64,000 bases of DNA, from positions 1,178,001 to 1,242,000 of the forward strand of contig NZ_CP071444.1 in assembly GCF_017352215.1 (NCBI RefSeq), read 5' to 3'. This document shows positions 25,958 through 39,416 of this stretch, one piece after another (the first letter of the stretch is position 1; every line of letters starts with the position of its first letter). The position numbers and the translations under genes were made by a program. The notes beneath the pieces are model-generated. The model was not told where the DNA came from. It worked only from the letters and a program-made list of their open reading frames with translations, and did no database searches. This DNA comes from Alkalibacter rhizosphaerae. GTDB taxonomy: Bacteria > Bacillota > Clostridia > Eubacteriales > Alkalibacteraceae.

Positions 25958-26395
25958 TCAGTCCGAAGTATGTTCATGTAAAATATCTTCCAAAATCTCC
26001 TTCAACTTGGTGGATGATGTCCCATCCGTATAGGGAAAATATACGATGTCCACACCGATGGCTCCGAACTGCTGCTCAAAGGCGTTCCATTTGTCCGTTC
26101 CCTGCCAGTCGCTTCCCACAAACATGGCATCGAAATGATACTTGTTCCAAGCGTCCATCTTGTCCATGGTTTCCTGAAGAACCACCTGGTCCACATATTT
26201 GATGCTTTCGATGATGGCCAGGCGCTCCTGTTGGGGAATGATGGCCTTGGTATTTTTGTAAGAAACCAATTCATCCGTGGTCACTCCAACGATCAGATGA
26301 TCGCATCGTTCTTTTGCTTTTTTCAAAATGTTCAAGTGACCGATGTGAAACATGTCGAAAACTCCTGTTGTGTAACCCACTTTATACTTTTTCAT
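25958..26395 (-). CDS. Glycerol-3-phosphate cytidylyltransferase-like protein (TagD family), copy 1
   Basis: A 145-residue nucleotidyltransferase with GYTTGVFDMFHIGHLNIL (HxGH) and QERLAIIESIKYVDQ. The RTEGISTT signature of TagD is replaced by YTDGTSST. ATG 26395 follows directly on the stop of the upstream deacetylase gene. It is related to copy 2 but clearly diverged, so the two probably serve different substrates or branches, each with a LicD gene in the same transcript. About 130 bases separate it from the next gene, with no clear terminator. Confidence 0.85.
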   Translation of the reverse strand: MKKYKVGYTTGVFDMFHIGHLNILKKAKERCDHLIVGVTTDELVSYKNTKAIIPQQERLAIIESIKYVDQVVLQETMDKMDAWNKYHFDAMFVGSDWQGTDKWNAFEQQFGAIGVDIVYFPYTDGTSSTKLKEILEDILHEHTSD

Positions 26396-27244
26396 TTACT
26401 CATCCCCTTCATCCAGATCATGAAACCCAATCAGGTGAAAGCTTTTTTGAAGTGCCTCTATCGTATTGGGGTCTTTGAAAAATTCGTATTCCTTCAATCG
26501 TTGGGTGTTCATGTCGCCAAAGAGAGGGTGAGACCCTCCCGTGGATGGATGCACCACCAGCTCGATGTTTTGTTTTGGCGAATGTTGGAGTGCGTCCATC
26601 AGTTTGGGGAGATTTGTTTTGCTTTTCTCTCCAAAGGCGATGATCCTCCCCTCCGGCATGGAAAACCTCCTTTTGATCACTTGACCGTACCATAAGTCCA
26701 TATATCGCCGCACCAACATCTCCCGGGCCCTCCGCAGTCCGTGGAGCACTTCCAGGTCCAGATACACCCGCTGATAATTTCTCGTCCGACGGATGCCCAA
26801 CTCTCCTGCCACATCGGAAAAAATCCTATAGGCTTTTCTGCATAACACGGTATTTTCGTGGACATTCCAGTAGTCTGCTTCTCCGCAATACTCCCGAAAC
26901 AATTCGTATTGACGGATCATTTCTTCCCGCAGCTGTGCCGGTTGGATCAAGCCTTTGGAAATCCGTCTCTTGAACCGGTCTCCATCATAAAAGTCTCCGT
27001 TTTCGTTCAAGAGCGTTGATACCTTTTCCGGTCGGCAAGTAGGCTTTCCCGTGGAGACATTCCAGTGGATGCCGACGGAGATCCGCGGATATTTTTCTTT
27101 CAGCAAAGCACTATTTTTTAGGGTCTCCATATTTGTGATCACATTTGTTGTGGTGATCATTCCCAACTCGATAAGATCCAGAATGGCCTGATCCACGATT
27201 TGACACATCCCAAAGTCATCGGCTGTGATCAACAGATTTTTCAT
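26396..27244 (-). CDS. ChbG/YdjC family carbohydrate deacetylase
   Basis: A 282-residue protein with the YdjC-family metal and catalytic residues: LLITADDFGMCQ, SVGIHWNVSTGKP, YWNVHENTV and ELVVHPSTGG. Family members remove acetyl groups from N-acetylglucosamine-containing oligosaccharides; inside a glycopolymer locus it may act on a repeat-unit amino sugar. GAGGTG precedes ATG 27244, which lies 18 bases after the stop of the LicD gene. No signal peptide is visible. Confidence 0.83.
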   Translation of the reverse strand: MKNLLITADDFGMCQIVDQAILDLIELGMITTTNVITNMETLKNSALLKEKYPRISVGIHWNVSTGKPTCRPEKVSTLLNENGDFYDGDRFKRRISKGLIQPAQLREEMIRQYELFREYCGEADYWNVHENTVLCRKAYRIFSDVAGELGIRRTRNYQRVYLDLEVLHGLRRAREMLVRRYMDLWYGQVIKRRFSMPEGRIIAFGEKSKTNLPKLMDALQHSPKQNIELVVHPSTGGSHPLFGDMNTQRLKEYEFFKDPNTIEALQKSFHLIGFHDLDEGDE

Positions 27245-27261
27245 AGTGCACCTCAATTTGC

Positions 27262-28122
27262 TCAAGACGGGATCAGAGATCGGATCTTCCCGTTTTCCAT
27301 TGTTTCGTACTCCGAGTAGTCTGTTGTAGGATCCACAAACACGGCATGGACCGGATAAGCCGCCTTCGTTTTTTCATCCGGAATTTCCATGTAGCCCAAG
27401 CCATAGCGCAATGCCAGGTACTCTTCCACTTTTTCGGGAACTGGCAGCAGATGACCGGAAAATTCCACCAGCCGGGGACGTCCCAGATACTCCCTTGGAA
27501 ACGATGTATTCTTGAATTTTGCCCGGCCGAAAAAGTGTCCCACCAAGGAAGTCTCTTTGTCGTTGTAACGGCGAACATGGTCCATCAACCCTTGAAAAAC
27601 AGGCCCTCTGACAACCATTGCGGAAATGATCAACGCCAGCTTCTTCCAGGTTCGGTCGGTCCGATAACCCTTTGATCCCAGTGTTCGGGCCACAAGCAGT
27701 CTTGCTGCCAAGTATTGAGAAAACCGGAGGACCTTGTTTCTCGCAGCATTGTTCAAGCACATCACGTCCACGTAAAACCCTTTGTGCATGGATCTTTCCC
27801 GAATGTCTTCTTCTATGAAAGTGGTGTTATTCATCCGCAGCTTGGTGAAGAAGAGAGGCCATTCTTCCGTATTTTCCTTTTGCAGATAAAATCGTTTTGT
27901 ATCCAAATGTTTTTCAGCGACTTGAAGAAATCGTCTGTAATTCTTGCGATCCATAAATACGTCAAAATCGTCGTCCCAAGGAATGAATCCTTTATGTCTC
28001 ATGGCTCCCAAAGCAGACCCGCCCATCAGAAAATAGACCACGCCATGTTCCCTGCAGAAAGCATCCAAATACAGGGCAACTTCCAGGATCTTGTCCTGGA
28101 CTTCCTTCATATCTCGATCCAC
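27262..28122 (-). CDS. LicD family phosphotransferase (first LicD of the locus)
   Basis: A 286-residue protein with the LicD signature VVYFLMGGSALGAMRHKGF, then PWDDDFDVFMDR, a central KGFYVDVMCLNNA and a C-terminal GYMEIPDEKTKAAYP region. It should move a phosphoryl-linked group from a CDP donor to a sugar. The GTG start at 28122 follows GAGGTGATGCATT. The protein has the same architecture as the second LicD of this locus but only modest identity, so two different phospho-decorations are plausible. Confidence 0.87.
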   Translation of the reverse strand: MDRDMKEVQDKILEVALYLDAFCREHGVVYFLMGGSALGAMRHKGFIPWDDDFDVFMDRKNYRRFLQVAEKHLDTKRFYLQKENTEEWPLFFTKLRMNNTTFIEEDIRERSMHKGFYVDVMCLNNAARNKVLRFSQYLAARLLVARTLGSKGYRTDRTWKKLALIISAMVVRGPVFQGLMDHVRRYNDKETSLVGHFFGRAKFKNTSFPREYLGRPRLVEFSGHLLPVPEKVEEYLALRYGLGYMEIPDEKTKAAYPVHAVFVDPTTDYSEYETMENGKIRSLIPS

Positions 28123-28128
28123 AATGCA

Positions 28129-28572
28129 TCACCTCAGTTCATTCTTCCTTTCGCGCAACCCGTCCTTTTCCACTTTCCACACCGCATACCCCAGACATGT
28201 GCCCAAGGTGTTGAGGATCACATCATCGATATCGGCAGAGCGTCCTGTGGGAAGAACATATTGGATCACTTCTATGGCCATGGAAAAAACAAATCCCATG
28301 AGGGCAACATCAACAAAACTTTTTTCTTTTCCTCCTCGATCCTTCCCCGTCAAGTATCCGAAGGGAATAAACAGTGCCACATTCACCCCTATGTTCCAAC
28401 ATGCCCGCGCCAAGTTCTTCGATGCAAAGATCATCTCCACCATGTTGCGAAATGGTACCAGGTTCAAGATCCTTTTCCCACCAGGTTCGAAACGAAAAGG
28501 AACCAGGGTGACAAGTAGGATCGACAAGACGGCCAAGTTCCATTTTTTATTGGTTCCCGATCTGTTTTTCAT
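28129..28572 (-). CDS. VanZ-like membrane protein
   Basis: A 147-residue protein with about four hydrophobic segments and VanZ motifs: PFRFEPGG, NLVPFRNM, NIGVNVALFIPFGYL and EVIQYVLPTGRSADIDDVILNTLG. VanZ-family proteins are linked to teicoplanin resistance and to surface polysaccharide loci; the biochemical role is unknown. ATG 28572 follows GAGGG; the frame opens earlier at 28650 but that start overlaps a hairpin. It is the first gene of the glycopolymer transcript. Confidence 0.85.
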   Translation of the reverse strand: MKNRSGTNKKWNLAVLSILLVTLVPFRFEPGGKRILNLVPFRNMVEMIFASKNLARACWNIGVNVALFIPFGYLTGKDRGGKEKSFVDVALMGFVFSMAIEVIQYVLPTGRSADIDDVILNTLGTCLGYAVWKVEKDGLRERKNELR

Positions 28573-28626
28573 CGTACCCTCATAATTTCGTGTATAAGAT
28601 TTCCAAAATTGTTCTTCTCCATATAA

Positions 28627-28697
28627 CAAAAAGCGACCCAATTCATCCAAGTCGCTCCAAAGGTGTTGCCTATGATGATCCTTCCTCCAAGGAAAGA
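28627..28697 (-). promoter_or_regulatory. Two leader hairpins, possible attenuator of the glycopolymer operon
   Basis: On the minus strand, a stem with arms ATCTTTCC and GGAAGGAT (about 28677-28697) is followed by a terminator-like hairpin, AGCGAC...GTCGCT with a TTTTT tail (28628-28656), 55 bases before the VanZ start. This fits transcription attenuation or processive antitermination, as known for LoaP/RfaH-type control of polysaccharide operons. No antiterminator gene is visible in the window. Confidence 0.45.
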
Positions 28698-28858
28698 TGT
28701 TTCTTTTGTGTAAGTATCTATACCCATTTCAAATATCCAAACACAGAATGGAGATGTATTGCTAAAAAAAACACGGGTTTATTTTATGACAAGGCAAATC
28801 ATTTCATATAGTCACTTTTTTGGTTTGTTGATTTCAAATAATGCGAATTGTTCCAAAT

Positions 28859-28900
28859 AAAAAAATCATACGAGAGATCTTTACAGATCTTCTTGTATGA
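28859..28900 (-). terminator. Terminator of the tRNA-Ser transcript
   Basis: On the minus strand, TCATAC-A-AGAAGATCT, loop, AGATCTCTCGTATGA, then TTTTTTT. It is a long near-perfect hairpin 60 bases past the second tRNA-Ser. It also isolates the glycopolymer leader from upstream transcription. Confidence 0.88.
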
Positions 28901-28961
28901 CTGTGTAAAATCAGACGTCCTGGAAACCCTGGTGGTTTCGGTGCTGATTCTTGAATTTGAA

Positions 28962-29052
28962 TGGCGGAGAAGGAGGGATTTGAACCCTCGCACCGGTTTC
29001 CCGGCCTATACCCTTAGCAGGGGCACCTCTTTAGCCACTTGAGTACTTCTCC
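28962..29052 (-). tRNA. tRNA-Ser (GCU)
   Basis: Acceptor arms GGAGAAG and CTTCTCC, discriminator G and an encoded CCA, the long variable arm typical of serine tRNAs, T-loop GGTTCAAAT, and anticodon GCT in loop CTGCTAA. It follows tRNA-Ser(UGA) by 37 bases. Confidence 0.95.
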
Positions 29053-29089
29053 TTAGCTAATTCCTACATATTTTATATGGTTTCGAGAA

Positions 29090-29178
29090 TGGCCGAGAGG
29101 GTGGGATTCGAACCCACGTGAGCTTTCACTCTAACGGTTTTCAAGACCGCCCCGTTATGACCACTTCGGTACCTCTCG
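29090..29178 (-). tRNA. tRNA-Ser (UGA)
   Basis: Acceptor arms CGAGAGG and CCTCTCG, discriminator G and encoded CCA, a long variable arm, T-loop GGTTCGAAT, and anticodon TGA in loop CTTGAAA. Both tRNA-Ser genes lie just downstream of serS. Confidence 0.95.
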
Positions 29179-29194
29179 GAATGAGACAATTGTT

Positions 29195-29223
29195 ATTATA
29201 CCAACGCCTTGAGCCGATGTCAA
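29195..29223 (-). promoter_or_regulatory. Consensus promoter of the tRNA-Ser pair
   Basis: A perfect TTGACA (29218-29223) and TATAAT (29195-29200) with a 17-base spacer on the minus strand, 16 bases before the mature tRNA-Ser(UGA). The tRNAs therefore do not depend on serS transcription. Confidence 0.9.
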
Positions 29224-29256
29224 GGCATCTTTTCTCCAACATTCTCCTTGATTTGT

Positions 29257-30531
29257 CTACTTCTTGATTTGCTCCAGTCCTCCCAAAAATCCTTGCAAAG
29301 CTGCCGGGATCCTTATACTTCCATCTTCATTCTGATAGTTCTCCAAAATGGCGGCAAAGGTTCTTCCTACGGCCAAGCCGGATCCGTTGAGCGTGTGGAC
29401 AAAGTTTGTTTTGCCCGTCTCCTTGTCCCGGTAGCGGATGTTGGCCCGTCTGGCCTGGTAGTCTTCAAAATTGGAGCAGGAACTGATCTCTACATACCGA
29501 TCGTAGCTGGGCATCCAGACTTCGATATCGTAGGTTTTTGCCGATGAGAAGGACATGTCCCCGGTGGACAGTTCCACGACCCGGTAAGGAAGCTCCAGCT
29601 TCTGCAGTATCTTCTCTGCATCCGCCGTCAACCGCTCCAGTTCCTCATAGGATGTTTCCGGTTTGCTGAACTTCACCACTTCCACTTTGTCGAATTGGTG
29701 GTTTCGGATCAATCCCCTGGTGTCCCGGCCCGCACTGCCCGCTTCCTTCCGGAAGCATGGAGAATATGCGGTGTAATACAGCGGCAAATCTTCCTCATTG
29801 AGTATCTCCTCCCGATGATAATTGGTCACCGGCACTTCCGCCGTGGGGATCAAGAACAGATCCCGATCCTCCACAACTCGAAATGCGTCGTCTTCAAACT
29901 TGGGGAATTGACCCGTTCCGGTCATGCAGTCCCTGTTGACCATAAAAGGGGTGGACAGCTCCGTATAGCCGCCCTCATCCGTATGGACCGCCAGCATGAA
30001 GTTGATGATGGCCCGCTCCAGCTTGGCGCCTTTTCCTTTGAACAAACTGAATCTGGCGCCGGTGATCTTGGAGGCTCGTTCAAAGTCCAGAATATCCAGA
30101 TCTGTTCCCAGATCCCAGTGGGCCTTTATATCGAAATCAAACTTCCTGGGTTCTCCCCAGATTCGGACCAATCGGTTGTCCGAGTCGTCTTTTCCGATGA
30201 CCACATCAGGATGGGGAATATTGGGCAGCTCCAGGAGGGTCTGGCGCACTTCCTCCTCGATGCTTTTCAGGATCTCGTCTTTTCCCTTGATCTCCTCGGA
30301 CAGGCTCTTCATCTCTGCAAGAATGTCCGTGACATCCTTCTTTTCTTTTTTATAAACGGGTATCATCTTGGAGACCCTGTTTTGCTCTGCCTTTTTCTCT
30401 TCCACTTCCGTGATCAGCTTTCGTCTTTTCTCATCCAAAGCCAACAGGGAATCCACACTATAATTGCCTTTTCGTTGGAGAAGTTCATTGACTTCTTGCG
30501 TATTCTCTCTGATTTTTTTGATGTCTAACAT
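29257..30531 (-). CDS. serS: Seryl-tRNA synthetase
   Basis: A 424-residue class II synthetase that charges tRNA-Ser. An N-terminal antiparallel coiled-coil arm (about residues 25-110, rich in Glu/Lys, e.g. [15 protein letters not shown]) reads the long variable arm of tRNA-Ser. The catalytic core has motif 2 [21 protein letters not shown] and motif 3 [20 protein letters not shown]. Length is normal. It is 32 bases downstream of the UPF0182 gene and upstream of the two tRNA-Ser genes. No T-box leader is visible. Confidence 0.97.
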   Translation of the reverse strand: MLDIKKIRENTQEVNELLQRKGNYSVDSLLALDEKRRKLITEVEEKKAEQNRVSKMIPVYKKEKKDVTDILAEMKSLSEEIKGKDEILKSIEEEVRQTLLELPNIPHPDVVIGKDDSDNRLVRIWGEPRKFDFDIKAHWDLGTDLDILDFERASKITGARFSLFKGKGAKLERAIINFMLAVHTDEGGYTELSTPFMVNRDCMTGTGQFPKFEDDAFRVVEDRDLFLIPTAEVPVTNYHREEILNEEDLPLYYTAYSPCFRKEAGSAGRDTRGLIRNHQFDKVEVVKFSKPETSYEELERLTADAEKILQKLELPYRVVELSTGDMSFSSAKTYDIEVWMPSYDRYVEISSCSNFEDYQARRANIRYRDKETGKTNFVHTLNGSGLAVGRTFAAILENYQNEDGSIRIPAALQGFLGGLEQIKK

Positions 30532-30563
30532 GCTTTCCTTCCTTTCAGCGCGTTGATTTTCTT

Positions 30564-33380
30564 TTATTCTTCCACAACTTCCTCATTGACAGACTCTTCT
30601 ATCGTTTCCGGCAATGGCGTTTCCGGTACGCCCAGCTGCAGCGTCTGCAGCTGGCTTAGTACGTCTTCCAACTCCTGGATCAAACGTCCATATTCCGCCC
30701 AGTCGCCGTTTTGTTGGGCTTCCTGTGCCTGGTCGAACAAGGTATTGGCTTCCAGGATGAGGGAATTCAAATCACCGGGGATCACAACTCCCGGTTGTTC
30801 ATCGTCTCCGTCTCCTTCGTCGTCGTCCGGATCAGAAATTCCAAATATTTGATTCAAACCGTCTTGCAGGCTGTCGGCCATGATGATCCTGTTGTTGTAG
30901 GATACGATGATCTTTTTGACCTCCGGCAGGCTTCGGTCGCTGTCCCGGGCTCGGATGTAGACCGGTTCGATGTACAAGATAGCTTCTTCGATGGGTATGG
31001 CCATCATGTTTCCTCGGATGACCTCCGATCCCTGTTGACCCAGCAAGGTCAACTGGGGCGATATGACCGTATCCTGATCCACCCGCTGCTCGATCTGCAT
31101 GGGACCATAGACCAGGGTCTGTTTCGGGAAAGTATATACCATAATGTCCCCGTAACTGTCTCCGTCGTTCATGGCAGCCATCCAGGCGACCATGTTGTCC
31201 CGTTGTCTCGCCGTAAAAGGTACCATCAAGGTAAATTCTTCTTCCCGTTCGGGCAGCTTCATGATCAGATAGGTACTCTCCACCATCTCGATCTGTTTTT
31301 CGGCTCCATAGATCTGTCTGGGCAGTTCCCACTGGTCTTCCTTGTTGTAGAAGACCCTGGCATTGGTCATGTGATAGGTTCGGTACATGTCCGCCTGTAT
31401 ATCAAACATTTCCTGGGAATATCGTACGTGGCTTCGCAGATCTGCCGGCATCTGATCGATGGGCACTAAAATGTCTTTATATATGTTCTCATAGACAGTG
31501 GCGAGGGGATCATCAGGTTCCACTTGATAAAAAGTCACATCTCCATTGTAGGCATCAATGACTACTTTTACGGAATTTCTCACATAATTGAATGTTCCCT
31601 CTTCTCCAAAGGGCTTTGCATAGGGATAGCGGTCACTCAACGTGAAAGCATCCACGATCCAATACAGCTTCCCTTCCGATGCGACGACATAGGGATCTTC
31701 GTCATAGGCCAAAAATGGTGCAATGGTCTGGAGACGTTCAATGATATTCCGTCGGATCAGCATCTTGCTCTCACCGGTGATCTCGGAAGAAAGCAGGATC
31801 TTCGTTTCTCCCAGGTTTATCGTAAAAGCCAACCTGTTGAAGAAGTTCAACGGGATGCCTGCGTTTCCGGTATAGAAGTTTTCCTTGTTGTTGCTTCCTT
31901 CCGGATAGTCAAATTCCGGAGTCTTTGCATTGGTGATGGCGTAAGTGTCCGTCAATTCTCCAAAGTAGATCCGCGGTTCTTCAATGGTGATGTTATTGTT
32001 GGACATGGGAGGTATGTCCTTTATTGCAAGGTCTGGCTGGCCCACTTCATTGATTCTGTTGACGGGAGACATGGCAACGCCAAAACCATGGGTGTATTTC
32101 AAGTGTTGATTGATCCAAGTCCTGGCGTTTTCTTCCAGCTGCTGATTGTCCATTTCTCTTGCAGAAATGAATACTTGGGTATAATCGCCATCCAGCTCAT
32201 ACCGGTCGATATCCACATCATGGAACTGATAGTAGATCCGAAACGCCTGGATGGAGTTGTAGACATCCAGAGTGGGTCGATAATCATTGATGGGAATGTT
32301 GCTGATGGTCCTTTCGTTCTCTTCCAGGTCTTCCAGGGTGATGTTTTGTTTGGCCGAAAACTCCTTGGTCACCACATTTTCCAAGCCGTAGGCTTTGGTT
32401 GTAAAGTCGATGTGCCGCTCCAAATAGGCTTCTTCCCGACCGAATTGGTTGGGTCCTACGACATAGTTTTCCACGACCAAACCGGCGGCGCCTCCAAGGA
32501 AGGACACGGCGATCATGACAACAGGCGCTATGGCGATCCACTTCAATTTCTTTCGAAATCCGAAGAATATGGAGGCTGCAGCCGACGCCAGCGACAGAAA
32601 GATCATGGCCGTGTAAACCGGCAACCGAACAGTAGAATCCGTATATCCTGCCCCATAAGAGATCTCCGACACGGAGAAAAGCAAACCAAACCTTCTCAGG
32701 TAATAGCTATAAGCCGTCAATATAAAGAAAAGAGCGACAAATATTCCGACCTGTTTGACCATGATGTTGCCGAAGCTCATCAAAAAGTCCTTCAACTCCT
32801 GGACGCGATGATCCACCCCGACTTCCACTTCCACTTGGGGTGATTTTTTGAACCAAAAGAACATGGCCGTATAAACCAGCGTTGCTACAAAGATCACAAA
32901 TACCACTAGAGAGAGTACGTTGAAGAGGCTCTCTAAAAAAGGCAGTTGAAACACATAAAAGGAGACGTCTTTATTGAAGATGGGATCCAATACGCCAAAG
33001 GGTTCCGCATTGACATATTCCAGGATCCGATACCACAAGGCATTTGTGGCAATTACCGTCAAGACCAGTCCTACTACTGCTCCGGCTCCCAAGGAGATAA
33101 AATCCTTCTTTTTTTCTCGAATCACTACGATGCTGCTTTTATTGACGTATTTCTTGATGAACCGGAAATAAAAATACAGCAGGATCGTTGAGATGAGAAA
33201 CATTGGTACACCCAGCTGCAACTTGGTGACGATCTCCTTAAAAAACACTTGGGTATATCCCGTTTCCTTGAACCACAAATAATCAATGTAAAAATTGCTA
33301 AATAACGCAAAGAGTGCCCCCAATATGGCCACTGCTGCTATGATGATGGTGAGAAGTTTTTTGCTCTTGTTTGACTGCAT
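30564..33380 (-). CDS. UPF0182 family large membrane protein
   Basis: A 938-residue protein of uncharacterised family UPF0182. The first 320 residues carry about seven transmembrane helices, including [17 protein letters not shown] with the family's Trp-rich opening. A large outside domain follows (residues about 330-860) with [16 protein letters not shown] and [22 protein letters not shown], then an acidic tail ([13 protein letters not shown]) and a final Glu/Leu-rich segment. The function is unknown. AAGGAGG precedes ATG 33380, ten bases after niaR, so the two are cotranscribed, and probably serS too. Confidence 0.9.
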   Translation of the reverse strand: MQSNKSKKLLTIIIAAVAILGALFALFSNFYIDYLWFKETGYTQVFFKEIVTKLQLGVPMFLISTILLYFYFRFIKKYVNKSSIVVIREKKKDFISLGAGAVVGLVLTVIATNALWYRILEYVNAEPFGVLDPIFNKDVSFYVFQLPFLESLFNVLSLVVFVIFVATLVYTAMFFWFKKSPQVEVEVGVDHRVQELKDFLMSFGNIMVKQVGIFVALFFILTAYSYYLRRFGLLFSVSEISYGAGYTDSTVRLPVYTAMIFLSLASAAASIFFGFRKKLKWIAIAPVVMIAVSFLGGAAGLVVENYVVGPNQFGREEAYLERHIDFTTKAYGLENVVTKEFSAKQNITLEDLEENERTISNIPINDYRPTLDVYNSIQAFRIYYQFHDVDIDRYELDGDYTQVFISAREMDNQQLEENARTWINQHLKYTHGFGVAMSPVNRINEVGQPDLAIKDIPPMSNNNITIEEPRIYFGELTDTYAITNAKTPEFDYPEGSNNKENFYTGNAGIPLNFFNRLAFTINLGETKILLSSEITGESKMLIRRNIIERLQTIAPFLAYDEDPYVVASEGKLYWIVDAFTLSDRYPYAKPFGEEGTFNYVRNSVKVVIDAYNGDVTFYQVEPDDPLATVYENIYKDILVPIDQMPADLRSHVRYSQEMFDIQADMYRTYHMTNARVFYNKEDQWELPRQIYGAEKQIEMVESTYLIMKLPEREEEFTLMVPFTARQRDNMVAWMAAMNDGDSYGDIMVYTFPKQTLVYGPMQIEQRVDQDTVISPQLTLLGQQGSEVIRGNMMAIPIEEAILYIEPVYIRARDSDRSLPEVKKIIVSYNNRIIMADSLQDGLNQIFGISDPDDDEGDGDDEQPGVVIPGDLNSLILEANTLFDQAQEAQQNGDWAEYGRLIQELEDVLSQLQTLQLGVPETPLPETIEESVNEEVVEE

Positions 33381-33390
33381 CGGATCCTCC

Positions 33391-33906
33391 TTAGTTTTCC
33401 AACAGGAAATCTTTTTCTCTTAAAGCTGTCTGGATCAATTCAAATATTTTCATGCTGGGTACTTCGATGGAATGGAGATGGACCCCATTGGTCACAACAG
33501 AAAGGGGAGATGCACCACTCGCTTGAAAATCCCGCACGAAATCATCTACTTCCTGTCTGGTGGACAGCATCAAGTTGCCCTTGATCTCTCCATAAATGGG
33601 ATGTTCCACGGTAATGTCCAATATTTTAGCGCCAAACTCTACGATGGTGTACAGCTCTTCGCCCATGGACTCCGACTTGTGTTTCACGGCAATGGTTTTT
33701 ACGATGGCATCCGTACTTCTATGAGGATACAGGTAACCTCTGGCTGTTGCCACAATGTCGTTTCCCTCCGCTCGAAGCAAGGCAATGTCCTGTACGATCA
33801 CCTGTCTGCTGACGCCGAATAGTGCCGCCAATTCATTTCCTGAGACAGCGGCATTCACTCGTTTCAGGTTTTCCATCAACTTTTTTCTTCGTTCCTGACT
33901 GTTCAT
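33391..33906 (-). CDS. niaR: Niacin-responsive transcriptional repressor NiaR (YrxA family)
   Basis: A 171-residue regulator: an N-terminal HTH_11 (SGNELAALFGVSRQVIVQDIALLRAEG) and a C-terminal 3H domain with conserved histidines (VEHPIYGEI, GVHLHSIEVPS). In Firmicutes NiaR represses NAD biosynthesis or niacin transport genes when niacin is present. None of those targets is adjacent here; the gene is followed by a UPF0182 gene. GAGGTGA precedes ATG 33906. Confidence 0.88.
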   Translation of the reverse strand: MNSQERRKKLMENLKRVNAAVSGNELAALFGVSRQVIVQDIALLRAEGNDIVATARGYLYPHRSTDAIVKTIAVKHKSESMGEELYTIVEFGAKILDITVEHPIYGEIKGNLMLSTRQEVDDFVRDFQASGASPLSVVTNGVHLHSIEVPSMKIFELIQTALREKDFLLEN

Positions 33907-33966
33907 CCCAATTCACCTCTAGTATTTCATTATACCACATCAATGCTTCAATTCCATTTGAACAAA

Positions 33967-33997
33967 CAAAAAACCCCCGGTATAAAACCGAAGGTTT
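33967..33997 (-). terminator. Terminator of rRNA operon 1
   Basis: On the minus strand, AAACCTTCGGT-TTTAT-ACCGGGGGTTT followed by TTTTGTTTGTTC, just after 5S. Confidence 0.88.
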
Positions 33998-34005
33998 GAT
34001 GTGTG

Positions 34006-34125
34006 GATTCCGCAGCGACATACTCTCCCAGGACGTCACCATCCAAGTACCATCTGCGCTGGAGGACTTTACTTCTGTGTTCGGGATGGGAACAGGTGTA
34101 GCCCCTCCGCCATTGCCGCGGAATC
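34006..34125 (-). rRNA. rrf: 5S ribosomal RNA, operon 1
   Basis: About 120 bases closed by GATTCCGC and GCGGAATC, with the conserved internal segments ACACCTGTTCCCATCCCGAAC and CCTCCAGCG. Ends are approximate to a few bases. Confidence 0.95.
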
Positions 34126-34205
34126 ATTTAGTTATAAATCTCATCAATGAGATTTGAAAACTGCATGGGAATCATCGTAAAGTATTCTTCTTCTTATCAT
34201 CTACT

Positions 34206-38838
<4,633 letters not shown>

Positions 38839-39245
38839 AAATAGTGTTTGAGTCCGTCTTAGAACTCTCTTTGGCTTTTGATGCTTTTGGCATCAACGTT
38901 GTTTGGTTTCTTTCTTCTAAGCTTGTTTTCATGTGCTATTCTATTTTCAAAGATCTTAAGCATCAGCAGGGATTCTGGCGAGTGATGGCGGAAAGCTTGC
39001 TTTCCGATCATCCTTCGGCGGAAGACCTATTGGGCGCAGCCCACGGACGGAGACCTTCTTCGAAGGTCGAAGTCTGTTGATGCTTCCTGCTCCACTCCCC
39101 TTACCCGAAGGTTGAGGTCAGCTGAAGCGCTATGAAACTGTGTCCCTCCCGCCTGCTTTCCTCTTCCAAAGTCCGCTGACACGAAGGTTTGTCGCCCTTT
39201 ATGTTGTCTCGTTCGTTGTTGGCATCTCTTGTGGCGACTCTTACT
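38839..39245 (-). other. rRNA leader with a branched hairpin structure, operon 1
   Basis: The 400-base leader between promoter and 16S holds a boxA-like GATCTTTGAAAATAG (about 38942-38956) and a four-arm structure. An outer stem pairs 38959-38968 with 39075-39084 (9 of 10). Inside it are CGGAAAGC/GCTTTCCG (38989-39006), TGGGC/GCCCA (39031-39043) and GACCTTC/GAAGGTC (39052-39068). It probably serves antitermination and 16S processing, but it is larger than a simple leader. Confidence 0.7.
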
Positions 39246-39274
39246 ATTATACGCATCACCCTACCACGTGTCAA
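39246..39274 (-). promoter_or_regulatory. Promoter of rRNA operon 1
   Basis: Perfect TTGACA (39269-39274) and TATAAT (39246-39251), 17 bases apart, with an A-rich UP-like stretch upstream. A weaker second promoter, TTGAAT (39402-39407) with an 18-base spacer to TATTAT (39378-39383), lies between it and the cbiZ stop. Confidence 0.9.
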
Positions 39275-39416
39275 CCGCTTTTTTATCTTTTTTCTCCACT
39301 TTCCTACAGAAAACTCGAAACCCTTGCAATACAAAGGTTTCAAAAGGTTGATCCTATGGATTGTGACTCCGTGTAAGATAATAGATACCCGGGTTAGTGT
39401 CATTCAAACATTTTTT

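Noticed and set aside
30564-33380. Plus-strand frames of 250 and 439 codons opposite the UPF0182 gene
   Set aside because: The minus-strand frame has membrane helices, a ribosome site and family motifs; the plus-strand frames have none.
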